Shown: positions 31,386 through 40,100, numbered from the stretch's first letter. The stretch: DNA of 41,416 nt from Sphaerochaeta sp. Phil3 (GCA_001940825.1 MSGT01000023.1:1-41416); one strand, 5' to 3'. Numbers and translations: made by a program. The notes: generated by a model from the letters alone, not told the origin.

Positions 31386-32684
31386 ATGACCAGAAGAATC
31401 GTTGTTGAAATGCTTCTCGTCTGCATGCTTACGGCATCGCTTTTCGTTTCATGTGCAAGTGCGAAAAGCACCGACGAAGAGATGCAGGTCGTTTCAGTCG
31501 AACCGGAACCTGTCGCAGAGATGCAGCAGGAGACGGAGGATGTAGAGCTTGACGGAGAAGGATGGCTTACGGCCCTTGGTTCCATCAAGGGACTCGACAT
31601 CAAAGGCTACAGGCTCAGAGGAGAAGGTCCTGATGGAGCTTCGTTCGATTGGATCGATGTCACAGGTACGAAGGTTTCGCTTTCCGACATCAGACGCGGA
31701 CAGTGGACGCTCTATGCAGAAGCGATTGGAGAAAACGGAGATGTCCTTGCGACAGGGAAGCTCGAAACGTTCCTTTCCAATTCAAGTCCAATGGGAGCGC
31801 TCTTCATGGACTCAGAAGCCGGAAACGGAAATGCAAGATGCTCTTTCGCTTGGAATACCTTCCAGGTCCTCTACCCTTCCATAGAGATCTATGTCAAGAA
31901 GGGCAATGGAGAGTACGTAGCGCGTGACGCATCCGAGATATCCATCGGAGACGGCGTTGCAGTATGGAATGCAAGGAACATCGGAGCGGGTTCATACATA
32001 GTGCGCGCAATCCTCAAGGACGAAGGAGAGGTCGTCGCTGGCGTTGCGGCTGCCATGAGGGTCCTCGATGGGAAGCAGTCCGTAGGCGATGTACGCTTCA
32101 CAGTCGGAAAGCTTTCCGCCATCTACGGAATCTCCTTGGAGAACTCACCTGTCAAGACGGTGGTGGGATCCTTGGTCCTTGAAGAGAACCAGGTAGGTTT
32201 TTCAAGCGACGACGAAAACCTTCACTACGACTGGTTCCTAAATGGCGAGTATGTCGAGAACAACGACAGAGCGAAGCTTGATGTGCCTGGAAAAAGCTGC
32301 GGCAGAGGGTTCTACAGAATCGACTGCATCGTTCAGAACTCCAACAACACCTCCATCAACTCAGCATCGATGCTCGTCTACTGCGACGGCAATGCCATAA
32401 AGCAGGTGACGGAGGACGAGGCGGACCACACCAAAGGCGACGTACCTGAAGGCTATGATGAAATCACGACTGGAAGCGAAGACACAGTCGTTCCATTCGA
32501 GACCGAGAGGAACGAGGTCGTCAAGGAAGAAGCCTTGGCAGAACAGGAAATGGATATGACATCCTATCCAGCGGAAGATGACATAGAAAACGATGTAGAA
32601 TCCATCTCCGAGGACATTGTTGAAAACGCAGAGGAAGCGGACGACGATCCAATATACTTCGTGTACGAGGAGACGCAGCAATGA
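31386..32684 (+). CDS. Large acidic surface lipoprotein
   Basis: A 432-residue protein. The signal peptide ends in a lipobox-like FVSC (VEMLLVCMLTASLFVSC). The mature part starts with an acidic linker, continues with beta-rich, possibly Ig-like repeats (for example GYRLRGEGPDGASFDWIDV, LHYDWFLNGEYV) and ends with a very acidic tail (ENAEEADDDPIYFVYEETQQ). Such domains often mediate adhesion. The frame is open upstream to 31221, but the signal peptide fixes the start at 31386. The stop overlaps the next gene (ATGA). It is a candidate surface-contact or exclusion protein of the element. Confidence 0.74.
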   Translation: MTRRIVVEMLLVCMLTASLFVSCASAKSTDEEMQVVSVEPEPVAEMQQETEDVELDGEGWLTALGSIKGLDIKGYRLRGEGPDGASFDWIDVTGTKVSLSDIRRGQWTLYAEAIGENGDVLATGKLETFLSNSSPMGALFMDSEAGNGNARCSFAWNTFQVLYPSIEIYVKKGNGEYVARDASEISIGDGVAVWNARNIGAGSYIVRAILKDEGEVVAGVAAAMRVLDGKQSVGDVRFTVGKLSAIYGISLENSPVKTVVGSLVLEENQVGFSSDDENLHYDWFLNGEYVENNDRAKLDVPGKSCGRGFYRIDCIVQNSNNTSINSASMLVYCDGNAIKQVTEDEADHTKGDVPEGYDEITTGSEDTVVPFETERNEVVKEEALAEQEMDMTSYPAEDDIENDVESISEDIVENAEEADDDPIYFVYEETQQ

Positions 32685-33130
32685 AGAAGACAATACTTGC
32701 ATTCCTCATCGCCATTGTGGCGATGGGGGCGGTTTTTGCAACGAGGATTTCGGTTCCATACAATGGAGTCGACTACATCCTGAACACTTCCAAGAAGATC
32801 ACCGACGAGAACAAGGCATACATTAACGGAATGTTCGATGCCTTCACATGCCTCAAGGAGGGACGCCAGCTCTACGAGATCCAAAGCGTCGTCGCTTCCA
32901 AGACCTTCACCGATGCCGATGGAAAGATAGCAGCGGACAACGATGCCCAGAAGAACGAGTACGAACTCGGATTCTATGACTGCATGTCCAGCTACTCCTA
33001 TGGTTCGAACGGAGATTTCGAGGATGTGTATCCGATCTACGCCTCACTGATGGCGATGCCTGTCAGCTATCGCAATGCGAAACTGATAGTCGAATACGGA
33101 GGCTTTAGGTTCTACATAAGGAACCTATAG
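32681..33130 (+). CDS. Small exported protein
   Basis: A 149-residue protein with a signal peptide (KKTILAFLIAIVAMGAVFA, cut near FAT) and a mature domain with two Cys (AFTCLKEG, FYDCMSSYS) that could form a disulfide. GAGGAG precedes the ATG, which overlaps the lipoprotein stop. It is followed by a terminator. Function unknown; probably periplasmic, co-produced with the lipoprotein. Confidence 0.72.
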   Translation: MKKTILAFLIAIVAMGAVFATRISVPYNGVDYILNTSKKITDENKAYINGMFDAFTCLKEGRQLYEIQSVVASKTFTDADGKIAADNDAQKNEYELGFYDCMSSYSYGSNGDFEDVYPIYASLMAMPVSYRNAKLIVEYGGFRFYIRNL

Positions 33131-33149
33131 GCGTTCCGGTTTCGAAAGA

Positions 33150-33170
33150 GGGGCCGTGAGGCCCCTTCTT
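33150..33170 (+). terminator. Terminator between the exported protein gene and dnaE
   Basis: GGGGCC-GTGA-GGCCCC is a perfect 6-bp stem with a tetraloop, followed by TTCTT. The U-tract is short, so read-through into dnaE, which starts 30 nt later, is likely. Confidence 0.7.
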
Positions 33171-33199
33171 CATGCCCGACGAAGGAAAGGAGGCGGAGG

Positions 33200-36100
33200 A
33201 TGTTCGTACACCTGCACAACCACACAGACTATTCACTGCTCGACAGCGCCGCATCGATCGATGGATACGTAAGAAAGGCCAAGGAACTTGGAATGGAAGC
33301 CTTGGCGATAACGGATCACGGAAACATGTACGGTGTCCTGACGTTCTATTCTGCGTGTAGAAAAGCGGGTATAAAGCCGATTGTAGGCTGCGAGTTCTAC
33401 ATCGCACCGAAGAAAAGGACTGACAAGGACCCGAAGGACAGATACAGTCATCTGATTCTCCTTGCCATGGACGACAAAGGCTACCACAACCTCATGGAGC
33501 TCAATTCCATAGCATGGACCGAAGGGTTCTACTACAAGCCTAGGATAGACCACGAAAGCCTTGCAGAACATAGCGATGGACTCATCTGCCTTTCCGCCTG
33601 CATTTCGGGGGAGGTTCCCAAAGCCATCCTGAAAGGAGATGTTCCTGGCGCCTACAGGACAGCTCAGTGGTACAAGGATGTATTCGGTGACAGATATTAC
33701 CTTGAACTTCAGAACCATGGCCTCAGAGAAGAATTCGTCGTCTCCGAGGCCCTGATCAGAATGTCCAAGGACATGGACATCCCTTTGGTCTGTACAAACG
33801 ACGTCCATTACATCGAAAAGGAAGACTGGGACGCCCATGACACCTTGATCTGCATCGGAACCAGAAGGCTCAAATCCGACAAGGACAGAATGCGGTACAA
33901 GGAAGGCGAGTTCTACCTGAGATCCGAGGAGGAGATATCGAAGCTCTTTCCATCAGAGGCTTTGGAGAACACCGTCAAAGTGGCCGATAGATGCAACCTT
34001 GAAATCGCCTTTCCTGGTCCGGTCCTTCCGAAATGCCCGATTCCAGAAGGTTTCGTCTCGGATTCCGAGTATCTGGAATTTCTGTCGTACAAAGGGTTGG
34101 AAAAGAGGTATCCGAATGCAACCCAGGAAGAGACCGCCGAATTGAAGGAAAGGCTCTCCTACGAACTGGGCATCATCGAAAGGATGGACTTCCCCGCCTA
34201 CTTCCTCATAGTCCAGGACTACATAAACTGGGCGAAGGACAATGGGATAACAGTAGGTCCCGGAAGGGGGTCGGGAGCGGGATCGCTTGTCGCCTACTGC
34301 ATAGGTATAACCGACATAGATCCGATCGAATATGGACTTCTCTTCGAAAGGTTCCTGAACCCGGAAAGAGTGTCCCTCCCCGACTTCGACGTGGATTTCT
34401 GCTTCGAACGCCGTGGAGAGGTGATCGACTATGTGTCGCGTCGTTACGGAAAGGATCATGTAGGACAGATCTGCACTTTCGGAACCCTCAAGGCGAAAGC
34501 CGTCCTGAAGGACGTTGCAAGGGTCCTCGGCTTTTCGTCGGCAGAAGCGAACACCATCACCGCCCTTGTTCCTGACTGCATCGAAGACAAGAAGGAGGTT
34601 CTTCTGAAGGATGCCCTCGAAACGGTTCCGGCCTTGAAGGACTTCATGACGGAAAGCGCTCGTCACGAAAAGCTTTTCACGACCGCAATGAAACTGGAAG
34701 GTCTCGCGAGACATGTCTCGCTTCATGCGGCGGGGATTGTCATCGGAAGGCAGCCTTTGGATTCATACGTACCGCTCTGCATCCCGGACCAAACGTCAGG
34801 GATGCCCGCAAGTCAGTACTCCATGACGCAGATCGAGGACTGCGGACTCGTCAAGATGGACTTCCTTGGGCTGAAGACCCTTACCCTGATCGACCATGCT
34901 GAGGAATTGATCCGCAGGCAGCAACCGGATTTCGATATCCTAAAAATGCCCGACAACGATGAAAAGACGTTCGATATGCTCGATTCAGGCGATTCCGACT
35001 GTGTATTCCAGTTTGAATCCCGAGGCATGCAGGACATTCTCAGGAAAGCGTCTCCAAGATGCATGGAGGAGCTTGTGGCATTGAACGCCCTCTATCGTCC
35101 AGGTCCGATGCAGTTCATAGAGAACTACATCAAAGGCAAAGGGGATCCTTCCTCGATCGTCTATCCGGATCCAAGTCTGAAGGACCTTCTCAAACCCACC
35201 TATGGGGTCATCGTCTATCAGGAACAGGTAATGAAGGCTGCGCAGATAATCGCAGGCTACACGCTTGGCCAGGCCGACAACCTCCGTAGGATAATGGGAA
35301 AGAAAAAGAAGGAGAAGCTTGCCGAGGAGCTTGTCAAGTTCGTGGACGGTGCGATGGCCAAAGGTCATTCCAAGGAGCACGCAGAGGAGATATTCCATAT
35401 CCTCGAACCGTTTGCAGGCTACGGATTCAACAGAAGCCATGCCGTCGCCTACTCTGTAATCGCTTACAGAACGGCATATCTCAAAGCCCGCCATCCAGTT
35501 GAGTTCATGGCCGCGAACCTCACCAACGAAATGGACAATCCGGACAAGTTCGCCCTGTACATCACGCTCTGTTCGAAGATGGGGATCGATGTGCTTCCGC
35601 CCTCCATAAACGAATCGGAGGCTCACTTCTCGGTCGAAGGTGGTTCGATAAGGTTCGGACTTGCAGGAATAAAGGGCATAGGAGAGGATCCAGCGAGGCT
35701 GATCGTTCAAGAAAGGGAGTCGAACGGTCCCTATGAAGACATCGACGACTTCATCCATCGTTCGGAGCAGAGCCTGCTCTGTACAAGGATTCTGGAAGGC
35801 CTCATCCTTACGGGGGCCTTCGAAGGCAGACGCGAAGACATGCTTGAGAGCCTTCCCGGAATGCTTGATGCAGAGAGAAGATGCAGGCGATACGACGAAG
35901 GGAACGGGCTCCTGTTCGAAATAAAACCGGAGTTCGTCCATGTGAAAGGCGAACCTAGAAGCGCATCTGAATGGATGGCGTTGGAACAGTCGCTCCTTGG
36001 AGGGTTCGTCTCGGGCCATCCGCTTGAAGGATATCCGAAGCAATATGTCGAATCCGCCCATGTGGACGGAAGGGTTCGGACCCTTGGATTGATACTCAAA

Positions 36101-36316
36101 AGGAACGATCGCACCACCAGAAAAGGAGAGAAGATGTCGTCCCTCGTCATCAGAACCCACAAGAGCGTGCAGGAATGCGTCGTGTTCCCAAACCGTTATG
36201 AGTGTCTGCCATCGGATGCTAAGGAAGGAGAAGTCAGACTCTTCTACGGTTCGATCTGGAAAAGGGACGGACGGATCGAGTTCATCATCGAAGACGTGGA
36301 GAAGGTTCCATGCTAG
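33200..36316 (+). CDS. dnaE: DNA polymerase III alpha subunit (DnaE), compact form
   Basis: A 1038-residue polymerase. The PHP domain starts HLHNHTDYSLLDSAASIDG and contains ITDHGNMYG and NDVHYI, so its metal-binding residues look intact. GRGSGAGSLVAYCIGITDI, the catalytic LPDFDVDFCFERR (near residue 395), HAAGIVIGR and the third acidic site KMDFLGLKTL (near 552) are present. PGPMQFIENY and GYGFNRSHAVAYS follow. An OB-fold ends the protein (from about 955); the C-terminal tau-binding domain of chromosomal DnaE (about 1160 residues) is missing. The ATG lies behind a GGAGG-rich ribosome site. An alpha subunit on a conjugative element could fill in the transferred strand or replicate the element without the host tau clamp loader link. 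Confidence 0.95.
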   Translation: MFVHLHNHTDYSLLDSAASIDGYVRKAKELGMEALAITDHGNMYGVLTFYSACRKAGIKPIVGCEFYIAPKKRTDKDPKDRYSHLILLAMDDKGYHNLMELNSIAWTEGFYYKPRIDHESLAEHSDGLICLSACISGEVPKAILKGDVPGAYRTAQWYKDVFGDRYYLELQNHGLREEFVVSEALIRMSKDMDIPLVCTNDVHYIEKEDWDAHDTLICIGTRRLKSDKDRMRYKEGEFYLRSEEEISKLFPSEALENTVKVADRCNLEIAFPGPVLPKCPIPEGFVSDSEYLEFLSYKGLEKRYPNATQEETAELKERLSYELGIIERMDFPAYFLIVQDYINWAKDNGITVGPGRGSGAGSLVAYCIGITDIDPIEYGLLFERFLNPERVSLPDFDVDFCFERRGEVIDYVSRRYGKDHVGQICTFGTLKAKAVLKDVARVLGFSSAEANTITALVPDCIEDKKEVLLKDALETVPALKDFMTESARHEKLFTTAMKLEGLARHVSLHAAGIVIGRQPLDSYVPLCIPDQTSGMPASQYSMTQIEDCGLVKMDFLGLKTLTLIDHAEELIRRQQPDFDILKMPDNDEKTFDMLDSGDSDCVFQFESRGMQDILRKASPRCMEELVALNALYRPGPMQFIENYIKGKGDPSSIVYPDPSLKDLLKPTYGVIVYQEQVMKAAQIIAGYTLGQADNLRRIMGKKKKEKLAEELVKFVDGAMAKGHSKEHAEEIFHILEPFAGYGFNRSHAVAYSVIAYRTAYLKARHPVEFMAANLTNEMDNPDKFALYITLCSKMGIDVLPPSINESEAHFSVEGGSIRFGLAGIKGIGEDPARLIVQERESNGPYEDIDDFIHRSEQSLLCTRILEGLILTGAFEGRREDMLESLPGMLDAERRCRRYDEGNGLLFEIKPEFVHVKGEPRSASEWMALEQSLLGGFVSGHPLEGYPKQYVESAHVDGRVRTLGLILKRNDRTTRKGEKMSSLVIRTHKSVQECVVFPNRYECLPSDAKEGEVRLFYGSIWKRDGRIEFIIEDVEKVPC

Positions 36317-36339
36317 GGCTGTTTCTGCAGCCTTTTTTT
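36317..36339 (+). terminator. Terminator of dnaE
   Basis: GGCTGT-TTCT-GCAGCC is a 6-bp stem closed by a U-G pair, followed by seven T. Its stem repeats the GGCTGT/GCAGCC core of the larger hairpin family, so it may be a short relative. Confidence 0.85.
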
Positions 36340-36349
36340 GTACGGGGGA

Positions 36350-36724
36350 TCAATCCATAGGTTCATCAGGAATAGGTCGACAATGGGGAAGGATCTCCAA
36401 TGCGGATCTCGGTATTCTGACGCCTTTCGCAGGCACTCTGATGGAGTCCACCCTACCCTGCCACACCCAATTGCGAAGGGTGTGCTGTGCGATGCCGATT
36501 ATCTGAGCAGCCTCCTTATAGGAGAACGAAGAGGAACCGCTGAGGCGTCCGATTTCGCTTGCAGGAACCCTAGGATGGGAACCAGGCCACCTATAGACCT
36601 TTACAAGCCCTCTTGAGACATAGCAGCGTATCGTATTCACACTGACCCCGAGGATCTCCGCCGCCTGGGCGTATGAGTAGCTCACTTCCGTCTGTACGTC
36701 CCTTCTTTCCTTGGAATACTGCAA
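36350..36724 (-). CDS. Regulator with two excisionase/MerR-like helix-turn-helix domains
   Basis: A 124-residue protein containing two tandem domains of the HTH-17 (excisionase) type: YSYAQAAEILGVSVNTIRCY with RGLVKVYRWPGSHPRVP, and FSYKEAAQIIGIAQHTLRNW with QGRVDSIRVPAKGVRIP. Each has the helix-turn-helix and a wing with conserved Arg/Pro. Start is TTG at 36724 with AAGGTGG upstream; a GTG 39 nt later is possible. Tandem fusion of this domain is uncommon. It could be a recombination directionality factor or a repressor of the divergent barrel-caspase operon, from whose promoter it is 70 nt away. Confidence 0.8.
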   Translation of the reverse strand: MQYSKERRDVQTEVSYSYAQAAEILGVSVNTIRCYVSRGLVKVYRWPGSHPRVPASEIGRLSGSSSFSYKEAAQIIGIAQHTLRNWVWQGRVDSIRVPAKGVRIPRSALEILPHCRPIPDEPMD

Positions 36725-36793
36725 TCAAAGACCACCTTTTCACGGAAAGGATAGGAGAAAGGCGTTTTCCCTCCAAACCGGTTTCTTCGGAAT

Positions 36794-36822
36794 TTGGTCG
36801 AAAAATGCCAGAAAAGTACAAT
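36794..36822 (+). promoter_or_regulatory. Promoter of the barrel-caspase operon (leaderless start)
   Basis: TTGGTC (36794-36799) and TACAAT (36817-36822) are separated by 17 nt. CAAACC follows and then the ATG, so the predicted +1 is the A of the start codon. No ribosome site is present. The same spacing is found at 28103 and 28517. Confidence 0.7.
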
Positions 36823-36828
36823 CAAACC

Positions 36829-37350
36829 ATGAAGAAAGCGATTGCATTCCTTGTTTTTCTAACGGCGACAACCTACATGGCCTTTGCATCCGACCTCTAT
36901 TGCGGAGTGTCCGCCATGGGGCAGGGAGCGCTCAACGATACGGCGCACGCAGTTGTGGCACAGGCGGACATCGCGGCGAAGATGTCCCTTGGAGGCTTTT
37001 TGGATTACAGGAACGGTCTTTACGGAGACGCTTCGTTTGCGTATCGCATCGCAGACAAGCAGTACAGCCGGTTCACGGATGTCCCTTCGTACGAACAGTT
37101 CGCACTCGGCTTCGGTTGGATCTACAAAGGAGACGTCCTGCTGATGTCCATTGATGCAGGTCTTGCTATGGCCCGCATCGGAAAGTCATGGGAGGCTGGG
37201 GTGTATCTTGATGTACATCCTCGATTCCTCGCCGCAGAGTTCGATGCAGTCGGAAGGATTGCAGTCGGACTGCCCTTTCAGTTCGTATTCACAGGCATGA
37301 CATATAGGCACAGCATAGGCCTATCTGTCGGATGGGAGATATACAGATGA
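36829..37350 (+). CDS. Outer-membrane barrel-like exported protein
   Basis: A 173-residue protein with a signal peptide (KKAIAFLVFLTATTYMAFA, cut near FAS) and a mature part of alternating amphipathic strands rich in Gly, Tyr and Phe, ending with an aromatic-rich strand (HSIGLSVGWEIYR), as in small 8-strand outer-membrane barrels. It shares its last bases with the start of the caspase-like gene (ATGA overlap). This suggests a joint surface or periplasmic function. The exact family is not recognised. Expression is predicted from a leaderless mRNA. Confidence 0.7.
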   Translation: MKKAIAFLVFLTATTYMAFASDLYCGVSAMGQGALNDTAHAVVAQADIAAKMSLGGFLDYRNGLYGDASFAYRIADKQYSRFTDVPSYEQFALGFGWIYKGDVLLMSIDAGLAMARIGKSWEAGVYLDVHPRFLAAEFDAVGRIAVGLPFQFVFTGMTYRHSIGLSVGWEIYR

Positions 37351-38813
37351 GACGATTTCTGCTCTGCATACTGTCCGTAGCGCTGCTGTTTTCGCTTGCA
37401 GGCTGTGCGGACTACCAGGCGAACACTACCGGTTCTGCGAAGGTCCTGAGCATAGGACTGAGCTACAAAGGAACTGGAGCTTCGGAACTCAGGGGGACGA
37501 TCAACGACGCTACTGAGTTCGGTGCGGCGATGGATGCGATGTACAACGCAAAGGGTGTTCCAAGGACCGTCTCCTTCATGCTTCAGGAAGACGGAATCGA
37601 AGAGAGGGTCTCCTACCCCACCAGAGACAACATCATCGATGCAATAGATTCGATTGAGGTGGAACCGAACGACTTTCTTGTGGTCTACTACTCAGGACAC
37701 GGACAGAACGTGTGGTTCGCACGTTGTCCCGTCTGTGGAGCGGAAAGCTACGTGTTCGTCGTCGAAGAAAGGGACGAAGAAGGCAATGTGCTCTCTCCTC
37801 AGCCACCTGAAGCCGTATGCAGCCGATGCAAGGACGGAATCGAGACCTTCATCGAACTCAGCGGATATCTTGCAGCAGAAGAGCGGCCTTCATCCCAGGC
37901 CGCAAAGGACTATATCGAAGGGAAACTGGTGAATGAAGGCTACGAAGTGGCGTTGGAGGAGGATCCGTGCAACCTCACCAGAGAAATCCTGACGTTCTTC
38001 GAATATGCAGGTAGAACAGCACCCACCCTCTCCTTCGAACTCAGAGGGTTCTTTGCGACTGCTCCGACCAGGGTCGTGCCCTTCGAGGACTTCGTGCAGA
38101 AGTATCGGGAATACGATACCGATTTCGGATATATATCCGATTACATTGCAGAAGATACAGCTATGCCGGACGTTGATCTGTATGCGAAGGAAACGAACGG
38201 GCTACAAATGTATCATGATGCGCTTTGTTCAAAGTTGGAGTCATACGGCGTTCCTATATCTGCATATACAACCTTCGAGTATTATTGGAACGTCTACCAG
38301 AGCGAATGCTGGGGCGTCTCCAGCTGGACTATGCTCTATATGGACGAACTTGCCGACAGACTCGAATCAAAGGGGTGCAGAGCCCTTCTCGTTGCGGACG
38401 GCTGCTATTCCGGTTTCGCAGTGGAAGGACGGGATGAAAATCCGATTGGTTTCTTCGAGTCGTTTTCAAGGATGTTCGAAAAAAGAAGCTACAGAAATCT
38501 GACCGTCGTATCTGCATCGACATCGGATCAGGTATCCCTCGACAGCTCCACGGATACCGAGGATGGATACAGCGAAAACCACGGACTCTTCACGATGGCT
38601 CTTCTGAACCAGATCGGATGGGTGCATTCAAGAACCGAATATACGGTCAAGAGTATCGATGGAGATGCAAGGAGAATCTACGGTAGGATGGGAGAGCTTC
38701 CGCAAAGGCTTACTGTAAGCCAGGCGATGGAGAACATAAAGGCCGAATGGACATACCAGAAGCAAGCGCCGCAGATGAACGGGACGTACCTCGATACGGT
38801 TCTCGTCCCATAG
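37347..38813 (+). CDS. Caspase-like (C14) lipoprotein with a cysteine-rich insert
   Basis: A 488-residue protein with a signal peptide and lipobox (LLFSLAGC, Cys20), so it is anchored outside the cytoplasm. The caspase fold is clear: AKVLSIGLSYKGTGASEL and TINDATEFGAAM open it, His118 lies in VVYYSGHGQ, Cys353 in LLVADGCYSGFA, and VVSASTSDQ plus NHGLFTMALL follow. Between the two catalytic residues lies an insert of about 210 residues, starting with CPVC (127-130) and CSRC (158-161), a likely zinc knuckle. The family cuts after Arg/Lys or Asp in metacaspases and paracaspases. It may process surface proteins or act in interbacterial conflict. The ATG overlaps the barrel gene stop and has GGGAG upstream. 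Confidence 0.88.
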   Translation: MRRFLLCILSVALLFSLAGCADYQANTTGSAKVLSIGLSYKGTGASELRGTINDATEFGAAMDAMYNAKGVPRTVSFMLQEDGIEERVSYPTRDNIIDAIDSIEVEPNDFLVVYYSGHGQNVWFARCPVCGAESYVFVVEERDEEGNVLSPQPPEAVCSRCKDGIETFIELSGYLAAEERPSSQAAKDYIEGKLVNEGYEVALEEDPCNLTREILTFFEYAGRTAPTLSFELRGFFATAPTRVVPFEDFVQKYREYDTDFGYISDYIAEDTAMPDVDLYAKETNGLQMYHDALCSKLESYGVPISAYTTFEYYWNVYQSECWGVSSWTMLYMDELADRLESKGCRALLVADGCYSGFAVEGRDENPIGFFESFSRMFEKRSYRNLTVVSASTSDQVSLDSSTDTEDGYSENHGLFTMALLNQIGWVHSRTEYTVKSIDGDARRIYGRMGELPQRLTVSQAMENIKAEWTYQKQAPQMNGTYLDTVLVP

Positions 38814-38822
38814 GGAGGATTC

Positions 38823-39824
38823 ATGGATATACCACAGACAGGATGGACCGACGAAAGGGTCGAAGACATGAAGAATCGGGAAATAACATGCCAGCATTGC
38901 GGAAGGGAATCGGTAAGGTTCGTGCATGTGCTTACAAACCCGGACTATAAGGAAGAGTACCGAGTCGGATGCGTGTGTGCCGAAAAGCTTACAGGAGACC
39001 CCGATGGCGTACGCGAGAAGGAACGAGCAAGACGGGCGTTGTCCCAGAAGAACGAATACTGGAAAAAGAAGCTTGAGAACGAAAAACCCTGGGAAGATGC
39101 CAGAAAGCGTTTCATGGAATCCTTCCGTCCAGTAGGAGGGAAACTGGAGAACTGGTACAAAGGAAGCTTGGATGGAAAAATCTGCTGTCTTGTATGGAAG
39201 GGGCTCTACACATGGGCTTTCGGCGTAGCGAAAGGCATGGACCACAAGTTTACGAAGAATGAATGGAACTGGCTGGACGCCGCAGGCTACAAGATGAACG
39301 ACATGGAGACAGCAAAAGAGGCGGCTTGGCAACATATATCCAGAAACAGAGAGATGTACAGGCTGGTGGAACCGATTCAGGAAACCTTGTTTCCGAAGAG
39401 TATCGATATGCTTCGGATCTATATGGAAGAAAGAAAGCTGTCACAATCCGACATTGCAGCACGCCTCGGAGTATCCGCCTCCTGCGTAAGCAGATGGATG
39501 ACTGGAACGAAACCTCCTACCTCCAAGATGGAAGAATGCATACTAAGGCTCTGCAAAGGGGCAAAGGAAGAAAAGAAGACCTCAGAGGTTCAGACTACAT
39601 CTCTTGCTGAAACCATGAAAGAGTTGGCGACCTTGTTCCCAGAACTAGGGATCGACCCCGAAAAGGCCTATATCCTAGGTTCGATCTCAATTCGTTCGAA
39701 CGAAGCAGGATTGGACCTGTTGAAGATGTCTGGATATGAATACTGCAAGGAACTTGAGCCAGAACCTGGATACGATTCGACCATGCTTAGACTAATGAGA
39801 TTTGCTCAGAAGTACTCGACATAG
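38823..39824 (+). CDS. Zinc-binding and XRE-type HTH protein
   Basis: A 333-residue protein. An N-terminal cysteine set (ITCQHCGRESVRFV and VGCVCAEKL) suggests a small treble-clef zinc domain. A central domain with many Trp (for example GLYTWAFGVAKG, NEWNWLDAAGYK) is unknown. An XRE-like helix-turn-helix follows at about 200-240 (LSQSDIAARLGVSASCVSRW). The C-terminal 80 residues are helical. The ATG at 38823 lies 5 nt after GGGAGG and 9 nt after the caspase gene, so it is in the same operon. A regulator sensing the element's state is plausible. Confidence 0.75.
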   Translation: MDIPQTGWTDERVEDMKNREITCQHCGRESVRFVHVLTNPDYKEEYRVGCVCAEKLTGDPDGVREKERARRALSQKNEYWKKKLENEKPWEDARKRFMESFRPVGGKLENWYKGSLDGKICCLVWKGLYTWAFGVAKGMDHKFTKNEWNWLDAAGYKMNDMETAKEAAWQHISRNREMYRLVEPIQETLFPKSIDMLRIYMEERKLSQSDIAARLGVSASCVSRWMTGTKPPTSKMEECILRLCKGAKEEKKTSEVQTTSLAETMKELATLFPELGIDPEKAYILGSISIRSNEAGLDLLKMSGYEYCKELEPEPGYDSTMLRLMRFAQKYST

Positions 39825-39839
39825 AAAAAGGAGGCTGCG

Positions 39840-40100
39840 TTGAGGACGAAAGAAGAACGAAGGTATTCCTTCGGAATCACAAACGAACGGAAAAGATTGA
39901 TTTCGGATGTTCGGACCATCGACCCCTACTGTCCCTACAGAAAGGACGAGAACGGAAGCATCCGCTATCGCTGGAAGAAATCCGGAAAAGGCAAATGGTT
40001 GAAGAGACAGGCTTCGAAGAAGACGAGGCGCAGCCGTTACACAATGCGCAAAGGCAATGCCTATCGAAAGGTCTTCGATCTCAAATTGATGCTGTATTGA
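39840..40100 (+). CDS. Small very basic protein
   Basis: An 86-residue protein starting with TTG at 39840, 6 nt after AAAGGAGG. It is rich in Lys and Arg (KKSGKGKWLKRQASKKTRRS), without membrane segment, and probably binds nucleic acid. It follows the zinc/HTH gene by 15 nt and is followed by a terminator. No family is recognised. Confidence 0.6.
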   Translation: MRTKEERRYSFGITNERKRLISDVRTIDPYCPYRKDENGSIRYRWKKSGKGKWLKRQASKKTRRSRYTMRKGNAYRKVFDLKLMLY

